64,000 nt of DNA, from positions 248,001-312,000 of the forward strand of contig NZ_JACEFJ010000003.1 in NCBI RefSeq assembly GCF_015354735.1. Direction: 5' to 3'. Source of the stretch: Pararhodonellum marinum (GTDB taxonomy: Bacteria; Bacteroidota; Bacteroidia; Cytophagales; Cyclobacteriaceae). Of this stretch, positions 7,108 to 21,000 are shown piece by piece. The position numbers were made by a program, and so were the translations under genes. Numbering within the stretch: the stretch's first letter is position 1; the number at the start of each line of letters is the position of its first letter. The notes beneath the pieces were generated by a model. The model was not told the DNA's origin. It made no database searches and saw only the letters and a program-made list of their open reading frames with translations.

Positions 7108-9492
7108 TTAATTTTGTGGTTTTCTTACGGCAATAGGAATTTTGAGACTGAAGGAAATGTTCCGACCTTGCTCTGGCAAATTGAGTAACCGATAGCGACT
7201 GAGGTGGTTAAAGTAAAAGGCATTTGTCAGATTTTGCCCTGATACCTGTAGCATAAGGGGTTGTCGACCTAGATTCAATTGCCATCCCAAACCTGCCTCC
7301 AAAAGTGTATATCCTTCCGTTATCCTTTCATTTCGGTCCACCCGGTCCTGTGTGGCCGTCACTCTGGTTTCAAAGAACACATATAGGTTCCGCAAGTGGC
7401 TACCAATTTTTGGTATGTCATAGGCAATGCCGAACAAAGCACTTGCAGGGGGCGTCAAAGGCAAAGGCAATTGGGTATCAAGGTTTAAGTTATAGACATA
7501 TTCTCCAGCAAGACTCAGGCTCAGCCTTCGGATGGGGGAGTATTGTGTCTTGATTTCCCCTCCAGTAAAAATGGCATTGTTTTGCCGGTATTCCCAGATC
7601 ATGCTTGATCCCGGCAATTGGGAAAATCGGCCAGATGGCGCCAAATATATATAGCCTTGATAGTAGCTATAAAAAGGGCTTATGGAAAAAAGAAACTTGT
7701 TTTTGGCATAGGTAAAGTTCAAGTCTCCCTGAAAACTCCGCTCGCTGTCCAAGTCGGGATTTCCCATTTCATGGCGGAAATTTCCATGATGAATCCCATT
7801 GGTAGACAACTCTATTGGGGTGGGAATCCTAAATGCCGTGCCTAAATTAAACTTGAGATTGATGTATTCATTGGTGATCCAAGAAAAGCCAGTAGATGCG
7901 CTGTAGTTAAAGAAGCTTCTGTTGATATCCGGATTTCTTTGTTCAAACTCCCCTGTAGGCCGCAACCTACGGTAAATAGGCTGCAAGTGTTCAAGAATAT
8001 CATGTTGTGCCCCATCCAGTCTGAAGCCCGCATTTAAGATAAAATTATCTGTATGCCGGTATTCCTGAAAATAAAAGAATCCGCCTTGCACCGAAGTAAA
8101 GTTGGGTAGCAAAAACTCAAATCCAGTCTGATTGTTTTGCATGTGCTGAAATTGAAAACCAATGATTGATTGATTTTTGTCGTTTAATTTCTTGTTATAA
8201 CGTGCATTTGCGGTAAGCACATCTAAAGAAAGACCCAATGCCAGATTTTCAAATTCATTTTCACCTACCGATTGGGTATGGGGAAAACTTAGCTCATTTC
8301 TGTTGTTTTTCTGATAACCCAAATCGAATTCCAGCCAATCTTTGCCCACCTGAATGTTGTTGTTCCAAATGACTTTCAGGTGTGAATTTTCCTGTCGGGG
8401 CAGTTCAATGTTGGAATGGCTGCCATCATGTCGGAGATTGTAAGCCCTGGGCACCCCCACAGCACCGGCAAATATGCCTGCCACCTGATTGAATTGGCTA
8501 ACTGTAACGGTGGAATAGCCCCAGTTTTTCCTGACACCTCCCATCAATGAAAAATGTCTTTCTTGGCCTGCTGTATTTTTCAGGCGGTTGTTGTAGACAG
8601 GTAGGACAAAACCAGCGTAGGTAAATTCTTCAGCAGGGACCCTATAATCACTAAAATCCTGCATGGTAAAACGTCCCTTGAACACCAGATCATTTTCATT
8701 GCCTTCTACTAATGCTGAATTTGAAAGCATGTTGTTGTTAGTCCTGTAAACGCTCATCAAGGAGGCATTGATGGAGTTGTTTTTGGGCAATGGAGCTGCT
8801 GCAATGTTGATTACACCGGCCATGCCATCAGAACCATAAATCAGAGAAGCAGGTCCTTTGATCACTTCTACCCGATCCACATCAAAGGGGTCGATTTCCA
8901 AGCCGTGGTCCGCACCCCATTGCTGCCCCTCTTGTTTGATCCCTCGGTCATTGACCATGATCCGGTTAAAACTCATGCCTCTCAATACAGGTTTGCTGAT
9001 GCCCACCCCTGTATTGATGGTGCTGATTCCAGGAAGTTTTTCCAAGGAATTGGCAAAAGTGCCTCCATTGTTCTTTTCCAAAAAAGCCCTATCAATCACA
9101 TCTATGGTCTGGGATTGTTCCAAGGGTCCGTTTTTGAAGGGGTTGGCTTCTACGGTCAGACTTTGAAGCTGAGTAATGGATTCTTTTAAAACCAAATCTA
9201 TAAAGGCATCCCCATCTTCCAATACTATTGATTTTGCAGTGGACTGGAAACCCATATGGGTGATGTGCAAGTGGTAATGCCCCGGTTTTATATCGGAAAC
9301 CAAAAACTGCCCATCTAAGTTGGCCAGTACGGTTTTGTTGAGCTCATGAACAGAAATGATGGCAGCCAACGGATTACCTTGGGTATCTCTCACTTCTCCC
9401 TTGATGGAAAAAAGTGTAGGCTGATTTTGGGGATAAGCTTTTAAAGCCACCAAAAAAAGACACAGCAAAAGAAAAGAAGTGAATTTAATCAA
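7108..9492 (-). CDS. TonB-dependent outer-membrane receptor (ZnuD-like, putative metal)
   Basis: This is a receptor of about 794 residues. After a signal peptide come a carboxypeptidase-regulatory-like domain (about 28-105; GEVRDTQGNPLAAI), a plug domain (about 115-230; VEVIKGPASLIYGSDGMAG) and a 22-strand-type barrel ending in an aromatic-rich C-terminus. The plug segment QQWGADHGLEIDPFDVDRVE resembles ZnuD-like zinc receptors. There is no ATG near the N-terminus. A TTG at 9504 lies inside the operator and almost on the predicted transcription start. The TTG at 9492 gives a cleaner signal peptide (MIKFTSFLLLCLFLV) and a workable leader, so I use it. Substrate zinc or another divalent metal is inferred. 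Confidence 0.88.
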   Translation of the reverse strand: MIKFTSFLLLCLFLVALKAYPQNQPTLFSIKGEVRDTQGNPLAAIISVHELNKTVLANLDGQFLVSDIKPGHYHLHITHMGFQSTAKSIVLEDGDAFIDLVLKESITQLQSLTVEANPFKNGPLEQSQTIDVIDRAFLEKNNGGTFANSLEKLPGISTINTGVGISKPVLRGMSFNRIMVNDRGIKQEGQQWGADHGLEIDPFDVDRVEVIKGPASLIYGSDGMAGVINIAAAPLPKNNSINASLMSVYRTNNNMLSNSALVEGNENDLVFKGRFTMQDFSDYRVPAEEFTYAGFVLPVYNNRLKNTAGQERHFSLMGGVRKNWGYSTVTVSQFNQVAGIFAGAVGVPRAYNLRHDGSHSNIELPRQENSHLKVIWNNNIQVGKDWLEFDLGYQKNNRNELSFPHTQSVGENEFENLALGLSLDVLTANARYNKKLNDKNQSIIGFQFQHMQNNQTGFEFLLPNFTSVQGGFFYFQEYRHTDNFILNAGFRLDGAQHDILEHLQPIYRRLRPTGEFEQRNPDINRSFFNYSASTGFSWITNEYINLKFNLGTAFRIPTPIELSTNGIHHGNFRHEMGNPDLDSERSFQGDLNFTYAKNKFLFSISPFYSYYQGYIYLAPSGRFSQLPGSSMIWEYRQNNAIFTGGEIKTQYSPIRRLSLSLAGEYVYNLNLDTQLPLPLTPPASALFGIAYDIPKIGSHLRNLYVFFETRVTATQDRVDRNERITEGYTLLEAGLGWQLNLGRQPLMLQVSGQNLTNAFYFNHLSRYRLLNLPEQGRNISFSLKIPIAVRKPQN

Positions 9493-9499
9493 GGATTGT

Positions 9500-9548
9500 T
9501 GCAATATTGTTACAAATGCAAAAGTAGATAAATTAGAAAAAAGTTCAA
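9500..9548 (-). promoter_or_regulatory. TonB receptor promoter with metal-type operator
   Basis: On the minus strand a -33 TTG (9548-9546) is followed after 19 bp by TACTTTTG (9526-9519), a textbook Bacteroidetes -33/-7 pair. TGCAATATTGTTACA (9500-9514) lies at the expected start point. Its left arm is identical to that of the operator at 7052 and its right arm matches at 5 of 7 positions. Confidence 0.65.
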
Positions 9549-9747
9549 CAATTATTTTTAATTCGACCGAGAAGAGTTAAAGCCGATAAACGGCGAATTC
9601 TACATCTAAACGGGGTTTTGTTTCTAAAAAATTATTTATCAATTAGATATAGGAAAGCCGTTTGGTTAAAAGGGGGATCTAAATTATTATTTAATCAGGA
9701 GAATATATAAAACTTGTAATTTCTGAATGTTTGGTAAAACACATAAT

Positions 9748-9999
9748 TCATCTAGACTTTAGCGGACGCAAAAGGTCTTCCAACCCATTGAGCCTGATTT
9801 CATACATGGTGCTGAGCCAAACCCCTAATTTTCCCTCAGGAAAGCCCTGTCGCTGCATCCATATCAGGTAATGTTCAGGAATATCACAGATGTGTTTTCC
9901 TTTGTACTTACCATAGGGCATCCGTTTGCTAACTAAATCAAGGAGTATTTCTCGGTCCACCAAATCAGTAATTCTATCATTTAAGCATGCTGTGACCAA
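9748..9999 (-). CDS. DUF3820 family protein
   Basis: This 83-residue cytoplasmic protein has the hallmark DUF3820 pattern: DREILLDLVSKRMPYGKYKG, then ICDIPEHYLIWMQRQGFPEGKLG, then a C-terminal LNGLEDLLRPL. The family is annotated in some genomes as a putative quorum-sensing-regulated virulence factor, but its biochemistry is not established. The start codon at 9999 is a non-ATG-type choice within an otherwise open frame; an internal start shortly before DREILL is possible. It stands alone, with AT-rich non-coding DNA on both sides. Confidence 0.8.
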   Translation of the reverse strand: MVTACLNDRITDLVDREILLDLVSKRMPYGKYKGKHICDIPEHYLIWMQRQGFPEGKLGVWLSTMYEIRLNGLEDLLRPLKSR

Positions 10000-10244
10000 A
10001 TATTGATATAAAAATTCAAATTTACTTAATATATTAGAGGCTTTTAAAACATAAACACTTAATAATTATACATTAGTTTGCGGCCCAGGTCTTTGTGATA
10101 ATTCAGAAATCAGGTACATCACCATTTTTTGATGGATATCTGAACATTCCAAACCGGCTTGGATTTCGCTTTTACAATGGTTGATATTGGCATGCCTTAA
10201 CCTAAACTTCCCGCTTGGAGGGAATCAATTTAATTTGCATCACA

Positions 10245-11645
10245 ATGTACAGAACACATTTATTTTTATTTGTATTTCTTCTGATTTCCATCAATGGATT
10301 TTCAGAAGCCCAATCCATCGAAGGAAGTTGGAAAGGTAGCCTCAACGTAGGAGGACAAGAATTGCCCTTGATTTTTCATATTGAAAGAGTTGGAGAAAGT
10401 TTAATCGGAAGTATGGATAGTCCCAATCAAGGGACCATGGGTCTTAAACTTAAGAAAGTCCTGCATGAAGGGATGATGCTTTCCCTGGAATTACAGGATG
10501 TGCCTGCTACCTATGAAGGATTGATCATGGGTGATTCTATTCAGGGCAATTTCAAACAATCCGGTATGTCGCTGCCTTTGAACCTGATCCGGATGAACAA
10601 GGATGAACTCAATGTGCCAAAAAAACAAGAACCACTGCCACCATTTCCTTATCAGTCAAAAGAGATATCGTTCAAAAATACCAAAGAAAACATCCAGATC
10701 AATGGCACCCTTACCTTACCGGAAGGAGAGGGCCCTTTTCCGGCCGTAATTCTAGTGACTGGATCAGGGCCACAAAACAGAGACAGTGAAATGCTTGGCC
10801 ATAAGCCTTTTTTGGTTTTAGCGGACCATTTGACTAGAAATGGAATTGCAGTTTTGCGCTATGACGAAAGAGGGGTAGGGGAATCTGAAGGGAGTTTCAA
10901 AGATGCAACCAGTCATGATTTCAAAAGAGATGCAACTTTTGCAATCAAACACCTTAAACAGGAAGCTAAAGTAGATGCCCAAAAAATTGGCGTGATAGGC
11001 CATTCCGAAGGCGCACTAATTGCTTGGATGCTTGGTTCCGAGATGAATGAACTGAATTTCATAGTGCCCCTTGCAGGTCCCGTGGTACCCATTTCACAAT
11101 TGATGGAACAGCAGACAATGGATCAGCTATTGGTATCAGGTATTCCTGAAAACATGGCTGACAATCAAATGAAGCTCAATTCGAGGGTTTATCAGGTATT
11201 TATCCGCTCCAAATCCCTAGATGGAGTCAAAACTACCCTTCAAAATGAAATAAGGGATTATCTCCATGAAAATTCAGGCATTGAAGGGGAATTTCTGGAA
11301 AAACAAACTGAACTTACCTTAAAGCCATACCTTCCTTCTATTACTCCTTGGTTTTTTGAGTTTATCAAGTTGGACCCTGAAACCTACATCAGAAAAGTAA
11401 ATATCCCGGTATTTGCGGCCTTTGGGGAATTGGACAAACAGGTACATCCTTATCAAAATTCCGAAAGGTTGGATTTGCTTATACAGGCCTATGATAAAAA
11501 AGATTTCAGTAGCAAAATATATCCTAAATTAAACCATCTTTTTCAAACCGCGGAAACCGGAGGAATCCCTGAATATGCAAACAATGAGGAGTCTTTCAAT
11601 GAATTGGTTATGAAAGACATAGTAAGCTGGATTTTAGCACTTTAA
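10245..11645 (+). CDS. Secreted alpha/beta hydrolase (esterase or peptidase-like)
   Basis: This 466-residue protein has a signal peptide (residues about 1-22) and a small beta-rich N-terminal domain (about 25-125: GSWKGSLNVGGQELPLIFH). An alpha/beta-hydrolase domain follows. The nucleophile elbow is IGVIGHSEGALIAW (GHSEG, near residue 260). The acid is probably the Asp in FGELDKQV and the histidine the one in PKLNHLFQ, giving a complete Ser-Asp-His triad. The ATG at 10245 is preferred over a TTG at 10215 because the signal peptide starts there. It resembles the EstA/S9-like periplasmic hydrolases common in Bacteroidota. The substrate is not predictable from sequence. Confidence 0.87.
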   Translation: MYRTHLFLFVFLLISINGFSEAQSIEGSWKGSLNVGGQELPLIFHIERVGESLIGSMDSPNQGTMGLKLKKVLHEGMMLSLELQDVPATYEGLIMGDSIQGNFKQSGMSLPLNLIRMNKDELNVPKKQEPLPPFPYQSKEISFKNTKENIQINGTLTLPEGEGPFPAVILVTGSGPQNRDSEMLGHKPFLVLADHLTRNGIAVLRYDERGVGESEGSFKDATSHDFKRDATFAIKHLKQEAKVDAQKIGVIGHSEGALIAWMLGSEMNELNFIVPLAGPVVPISQLMEQQTMDQLLVSGIPENMADNQMKLNSRVYQVFIRSKSLDGVKTTLQNEIRDYLHENSGIEGEFLEKQTELTLKPYLPSITPWFFEFIKLDPETYIRKVNIPVFAAFGELDKQVHPYQNSERLDLLIQAYDKKDFSSKIYPKLNHLFQTAETGGIPEYANNEESFNELVMKDIVSWILAL

Positions 11646-11789
11646 GCATGTTGGTTTACTATTCACCTCCTTTTATTGTCAAAAATATGCTTTTTAGAGA
11701 TAAATTAGTTTTGATTGAATTTTTCACGAATTTTTTAATTAAATTTAAATTATAAACTGATTATTTTCAACCTTAAAAATCAATCCAAC

Positions 11790-12425
11790 ATGGCGGGTAT
11801 TTTAGATCTATTGTCCGGTGAGTCCGGCAAGCAAATCCTAAATGGAGTCAGCAAAGAGGCTGGCATTACAGAAAACCAAGCAGCAAGTGTCATGCAAATG
11901 GCTCTTCCTGTCTTGATGGGTGCTATGCAGCAAAATGCCGCTTCACCTCAAGGTGCCGCAGGTCTTCTAGGGGCCTTAAATGGTAAACATGACGGAAGCC
12001 TATTGAACAACTTGGGAACATTTTTTGGAGGTGGCGTAGATCAATCTGATTTGCAGGATGGAAATGGGATTCTCAACCATGTTTTGGGTGCCAAACAACC
12101 TGTAGTAGGTAATGAAATCGGAAAAAAAGCTGGATTAAATTCCGGTCAGGTTCTCAAAATATTGGCCATTGCCGCACCTTTGGTCATGGCCTATCTAGGT
12201 AAGCAAAAAAGACAAGCCAATGTCAATTCTCCCAATGATTTGGGAAGCCTCATTGGAAGTGCCCTTGGAGGTAACCAAGGCAACTCCAACATTATTGGAG
12301 CGATTTTGGGCAGTCCTGAAGGTGCCAAACTCGCAGGTAACATATTAGGTGGAATGGCCGGAGGTAACAAGGGTGGAGCCGGACTCGGAAATGTTCTTGG
12401 AAATCTTTTTGGGAAAAAAGGCTAA
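11790..12425 (+). CDS. DUF937 domain protein
   Basis: This 211-residue protein begins MAGILDLLSGESGKQILNGV with the typical DUF937 helical repeat. A second related segment follows at about 105-135 (GNEIGKKAGLNSGQVLKIL). The C-terminal third is a low-complexity Gly/Asn/Ala-rich tail (residues about 150-211, with repeated GNI/LGG motifs). There is no signal peptide. DUF937 proteins are widespread, and their function is unknown. The gene is monocistronic and ends at a strong intrinsic terminator. Confidence 0.85.
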   Translation: MAGILDLLSGESGKQILNGVSKEAGITENQAASVMQMALPVLMGAMQQNAASPQGAAGLLGALNGKHDGSLLNNLGTFFGGGVDQSDLQDGNGILNHVLGAKQPVVGNEIGKKAGLNSGQVLKILAIAAPLVMAYLGKQKRQANVNSPNDLGSLIGSALGGNQGNSNIIGAILGSPEGAKLAGNILGGMAGGNKGGAGLGNVLGNLFGKKG

Positions 12426-12448
12426 TCTATTTCATTTAAATTCCTATG

Positions 12449-12476
12449 AAAAGGCAACTCAAGGGTTGCCTTTTTT
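12449..12476 (+). terminator. Intrinsic terminator after the DUF937 gene
   Basis: AAAAGGCAAC (12449-12458) pairs with GTTGCCTTTT (12465-12474) around a 6-nt loop and is followed by more T residues. Confidence 0.85.
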
Positions 12477-12627
12477 GTTGCTTTTCTATGGCGTGATTGA
12501 AGACATCAAATTATGAGTCAATTGTGGCTTTTAAGGCCGTAATTCTCCGAATAGTATTTCGATTCTACCTCAAAATTTGATACCTTTACCTCCTGAAAAT
12601 TTACATTACAACCTTAACTGTGAGTAA

Positions 12628-13680
<1,053 letters not shown>

Positions 13681-13699
13681 ATCAATTCAATTTTATTTT

Positions 13700-13735
13700 A
13701 AAAAAAAACCGATCAGATTTTGATCGGTTTTTTTG
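13700..13735. terminator. Bidirectional terminator between gap and a membrane protein gene
   Basis: AACCGATCA (13707-13715) pairs with TGATCGGTT (13721-13729). An A-run precedes and a T-run follows, so the hairpin can end both convergent transcripts. Confidence 0.85.
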
Positions 13736-13751
13736 TTCTTGGGCGAACTTA

Positions 13752-14183
13752 CTATCCCAGCCAGGATGACCATGGGATTCTGGAAAGTATCAATACTAAC
13801 CCTATCGCATAAAACATATAAATGCTACGGAATTTTGCAATGGGACTTCCGGGTTTTTTGGCCCTTGAATACCCAATGGTAATGACCACAATGGCAATGA
13901 TGTTGATGAGCGGGTGTTCCAATGCAGTGAGCCTTGCGACCGGATCTTTCATAGCAGCAGCAGAAAGCAATGAAAAGCCCACCGGACTCACAAAGTACAG
14001 AATCAATCCAACCAAAAGCTGGATATGAGAAAGTACAAATGCAATAAGAGCTATTTTACGGTCTTTTTCTGTAAACTCCCTCTTGCTTAAAGCGCCCACC
14101 AAGGCATAAATAAAAACAATGGTAAGGGCGGCCAAAACCAGATAGGCCAACCCTGAGTGTAAATGCTGTAATCCTATGTACAT
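13752..14183 (-). CDS. Four-helix integral membrane protein with conserved histidines
   Basis: This 143-residue inner-membrane protein has four predicted transmembrane helices (about 10-30, 44-66, 85-104 and 118-137). Histidines sit near helix ends (LQHLHSG at 6-10, SHIQ at about 51, EHPL near 89), compatible with haem or quinone-site chemistry. Similar small Bacteroidota proteins are sometimes annotated as cytochrome b-like, but no CxxCH or complete bis-His pair proves that. It is convergent with gap across a shared terminator and has no partner gene. The function is unassigned. Confidence 0.7.
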   Translation of the reverse strand: MYIGLQHLHSGLAYLVLAALTIVFIYALVGALSKREFTEKDRKIALIAFVLSHIQLLVGLILYFVSPVGFSLLSAAAMKDPVARLTALEHPLINIIAIVVITIGYSRAKKPGSPIAKFRSIYMFYAIGLVLILSRIPWSSWLG

Positions 14184-14265
14184 GTTTCGCTAAGTTATTT
14201 GGAGGGTGAAAATAAGGAATTCCAGTTGAATAAAAGGGTAACTTAAGGCTTTAATTTGCAAAAGC

Positions 14266-17143
<2,878 letters not shown>

Positions 17144-17228
17144 TTAGGTTAAGATGGGAATTTGAAATGTTTGAGAGAAGTCTGCAAATCCTCGCCTCCA
17201 TTAAAGAAAATGAATTTTGAAAACAAAA

Positions 17229-17834
17229 TCAGTTGACCGGTATGCTGGAATGGCCAATGCTCGTGCTTTCTACAAGCAACAATTCATCGGAGTCTACCTT
17301 CAATATCTTCACCAAAGTTCCTGGAAGCAGGGATTCACCTTCTGTAATGGCTTTTACTTCTCTTGTGGTTCCATTGATTGATACTTGGATTTTACCGACT
17401 CCTTCTTTGTTTTCAGGTATGGTGAGACAAACCAAAGCATCTTTTCCAAGAGTAGACTGGAGTTTAAAACCTTCTTCTTCGGATAACTTCTGGATTTGAA
17501 TGATGATCAGATAATAAAGCACGACAAAGAAACACCCGATCAGAAATGACACAGCCATTAATACCGGTTTGTTTGGTACAAGGTCAAAAAATGCAATTGC
17601 CGTCCATCCAAAGCCCAACAAACAATTGACAAGGTTTTTAAAAGAGAAAATCCGGAAGGAGCCAACCTGAGGTTCTTTGGATTTCTCAAATTCAGTTGAG
17701 TCTGACTCAAATTCACGTTCAGATGTTAAAGTCAATATCAATTGACCGATAAAAACCAAAGTTACGGGGATGGTTAAGAACCAAAGGATTCTAAGTAAGG
17801 TGTCCATTTCTTTAAAAAATTCCATAATTTCCAA
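17229..17834 (-). CDS. NfeD-like membrane protein with C-terminal OB-like domain
   Basis: This 201-residue protein has three transmembrane helices (about 14-34, 62-84 and 92-112) and a C-terminal soluble beta-barrel region (about 125-201: GKIQVSINGTTREVKAITEG...LLPGTLVKILKV) of the NfeD/OB-fold type. NfeD proteins normally act with flotillin/stomatin partners on membrane microdomains, but no flotillin gene is adjacent here. The start could be Met1 or Met4, with little effect on topology. A DUF1449-like annotation would also fit. The function is inferred only from domain shape. Confidence 0.65.
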   Translation of the reverse strand: MEIMEFFKEMDTLLRILWFLTIPVTLVFIGQLILTLTSEREFESDSTEFEKSKEPQVGSFRIFSFKNLVNCLLGFGWTAIAFFDLVPNKPVLMAVSFLIGCFFVVLYYLIIIQIQKLSEEEGFKLQSTLGKDALVCLTIPENKEGVGKIQVSINGTTREVKAITEGESLLPGTLVKILKVDSDELLLVESTSIGHSSIPVN

Positions 17835-18055
17835 TTAAACAATGTTTTACTAAAAGTCTATGCTTAAATCTTTCTCCAAAAAATCAGACGACAGGCAAAT
17901 TAACTTATTATTTAATTCATTTCAAAATTTTTTGTTAGCTAATTTAACTTTCCTCCAAAAATACTGATCATCAATTGATTGTGCCATTTTTTTAACATTA
18001 AGTTTAAAAATAGATTGTTATATTGGAATTGCCTTGTTTTATGCCTCAACAAAAG

Positions 18056-21000
18056 ATGAACTCAATTTTGCGGAAACTGAAAATCCTGGTTTTTTTTCTG
18101 CTGGTTTCAGGATACTTTTCCCAAGGAATGGCTCAGATCAGTACTGTTGGCAAGGAATTTTGGGTAGGGTTTATGGAGAACAACAGCAACTTGGAAGACG
18201 GGGTTGCTGTGATCATTATTTCTGCCAATGAGGATGCAAGTGGGGTGATCGATCTCAATAATTTTCAGGCAGGAAGAACCGTTGCCTTTGATCTGCAGGC
18301 AGGGCAGCAATTCACCCTCAGGGTTCCAGCCTTTGAGCAGGATTTTTTACATCGGAATTCGGGCATTATTGAGAATAAAGGCATATTTATTCAGTCTGAT
18401 GGGAACATTTCTGTCTATGCCTTCAATGAAAGATTTAGAAGTGCAGATGGGACAGTGATATTGCCCACGGCCACTTTGGGCAAGGATTATTACATTACCT
18501 CTCATTTTGAGGTCACACCCGAAGTCCCAAATGCCAATCTCAATATCAATAATGAAAGTCTATTTTTGGTTGTTGCCATTGAAGACAACACCAGAATCCA
18601 AATCACACCTACCCAGACCACCATCGATGGAAAGCAGGCCAATGAGCCTTTTGAAATCACGCTCAATACCGGACAAAGCTATCAGATCAAGGCCAGGGCA
18701 GACCTTACAGGAACCCGGGTCAGAGTAGTAGGTGACGATGTGGGGGATTGCAAAAATATCGCAGTGTTTGGTGGGAACAAATGGACCTCTGTAGGAAGAT
18801 GCGGCTTAGCCAATGACCACCTCTTTCAACAGATGTTTCCAGTGAATACTTGGGGTGATGAATTCATCCATGTCCCTTTCAAGAACCGCTCTTCCGGTGA
18901 GTTGGTCAAGGTTTTAGCCGCAGAGGACAATACGGAAATTTTCCTTGACGGGGTATCGGTTGGAGTAATCAATGCCGGTGCCTTTAGGACTTTTGATTTT
19001 GCTTCAAACCAAGTGGTATTTATCCACACGTCAAAACCGGCCTCTGTAACAGTGTTTTCCAAAAGTCAGTCCTGTAATGTGTCAAATCTCAATTTTGCCC
19101 AGATAGGGGATCCTTTTATGATCACCTACAGCCCTAATCAACAATTTATCAAAAACATTACTTTTGAAGCAGTTTCGGTTCAATCTATCACATCCCACAT
19201 CGTCAATGTCATAGTCCCTACTTCAGCCATAAATGGCACTGTTCTTAACGGGAACAATGTGGCCAGTGAATTTTTGCCAGTCAATGGAAATCCTGAGTTT
19301 TCCTACGCCCGGATAAATATTTTTGCAGGTACCCACCGCCTCAGCAATCCGGATGGTTTCATAGCCTATGTCTATGGTTTTGGAGAAATAGAATCTTATG
19401 GTTATTCGGTAGGAGCTAGTTTGGATAACCTGAATTTTGAAACATTTGCTGCCTATGAATTTGAGGTGTTGGGAGAGCGGATTGCTTGTCTTGATCAAGA
19501 AGCGCTTTGGACCTTGGAATCAGATAATCCGGTTTTCGGATTTTTCCAGTGGGACTTTGGGGATGGATCGGCCATTGAAACAGGTGAGGAGATTTCACAT
19601 GTGTATGAAACGCCTGGAAGGTATACCGTCACCGTGACAGCGTCAATTAGTGAAAATACCTGTGATCAACAGGAAGAGGTTGTTTTTGAGGTTGAAGTGT
19701 TGAAATCGATGGGTGAATTGGAAGGACCAAGTTCTGTCTGTCCTTTGGTAGATGAAGTAATTTACCAATTGGTCGATGGGGAAAATATTGATAAAATAGA
19801 ATGGCAGGTGATCGGAGGGGAGCTTATTGAAGAGATGGGCCAGGAGGTGAAAGTGAAGTGGGCTGAGGCTACTGAAAACGCAAAAATCATAGCCATTCCT
19901 TTTACTGAACAAGGTTGTCCCGGTTCTCCCATTGAAAAAACAGTCATCGTTAACCAACAAATTGAGCCTGATCCTCCCGTAGGAGAAACTGACATCTGTT
20001 TCAATCCCGAAAGTACCTATTTTTATCAAACTGCCTACGAAATACCCGGTAGGGCTTATCAATGGTTTGTGGAGGGAGGGGAGATTGTATCAGGAGAAGA
20101 AGGTACTAGGGTTGAGATTTCCTGGAACCAACCGGGGGTGGTTGGGCAGGTCTGGTATGAGGAATCAAGTTTGTTGGATGCCATGTGTGAAGGCAGGTCA
20201 ATGCCGCTATCTGTGTCTATCCCGGAAGCTTTTTCGGTATCCCTTCAATCGGTTTCAGAGGTCCTGTGCTTTGGTGAGCAAACCGGCGGAATATCATTAC
20301 TAGTAGAAGGTGGAAAAGGGCCTTTCCTCTTTGAATGGAACCATGACCCGGCCCTTAATACCTCCATGGCAGACAATCTGAGAGCCGGTAATTACGCCGT
20401 TACCATAACAGATGACAATGGCTGTTCGGTGGTATTGGAGGAAATAATCATTGAAGAGCCCATGGCTTTGACTGCGGAGGTGGTAGTTACTGAATCTGTT
20501 TCCTGTTTTGGAAAGGCAGATGGTTTGGCTCAAATTCAAATTGCGGGAGGCTTGGGGCCTTACACCCTCAACACTGAAAATGCGCTTGTATCCGGGTCTG
20601 ATATCACCTTGTCGGATCTTGAGGCAGGTGAATACAATCTCACTTTAATGGATGCCAATTCCTGCACTTTTGCCATAACCTTTGAGATACCGAGTCCTTT
20701 GCCTTTGGACGTGGAAGTTAAGCTTTTGCAGCCAAGTTGTCCCGGGGGATCCAATGGTATCCTGTTGGCAGAAATTTCCGGTGATTTTGGTCCATATGTT
20801 TATACTTGGGATATTGATCAAACCACTGGTCAGGAAATCAGTGACCTTCCCAAAGGAATGTATGCTGTCTCCGTCGAGGACCGTAACGGTTGCATTAGTC
20901 TGGGTGCAGGGGAAGTTTTGGAAGCTGCTCCTAAGGTGAGGATGCCAACTGGCTTTAGGCCGAAAGACGGAGGCATAAATGCAATTTACCAAGGTGTCTC

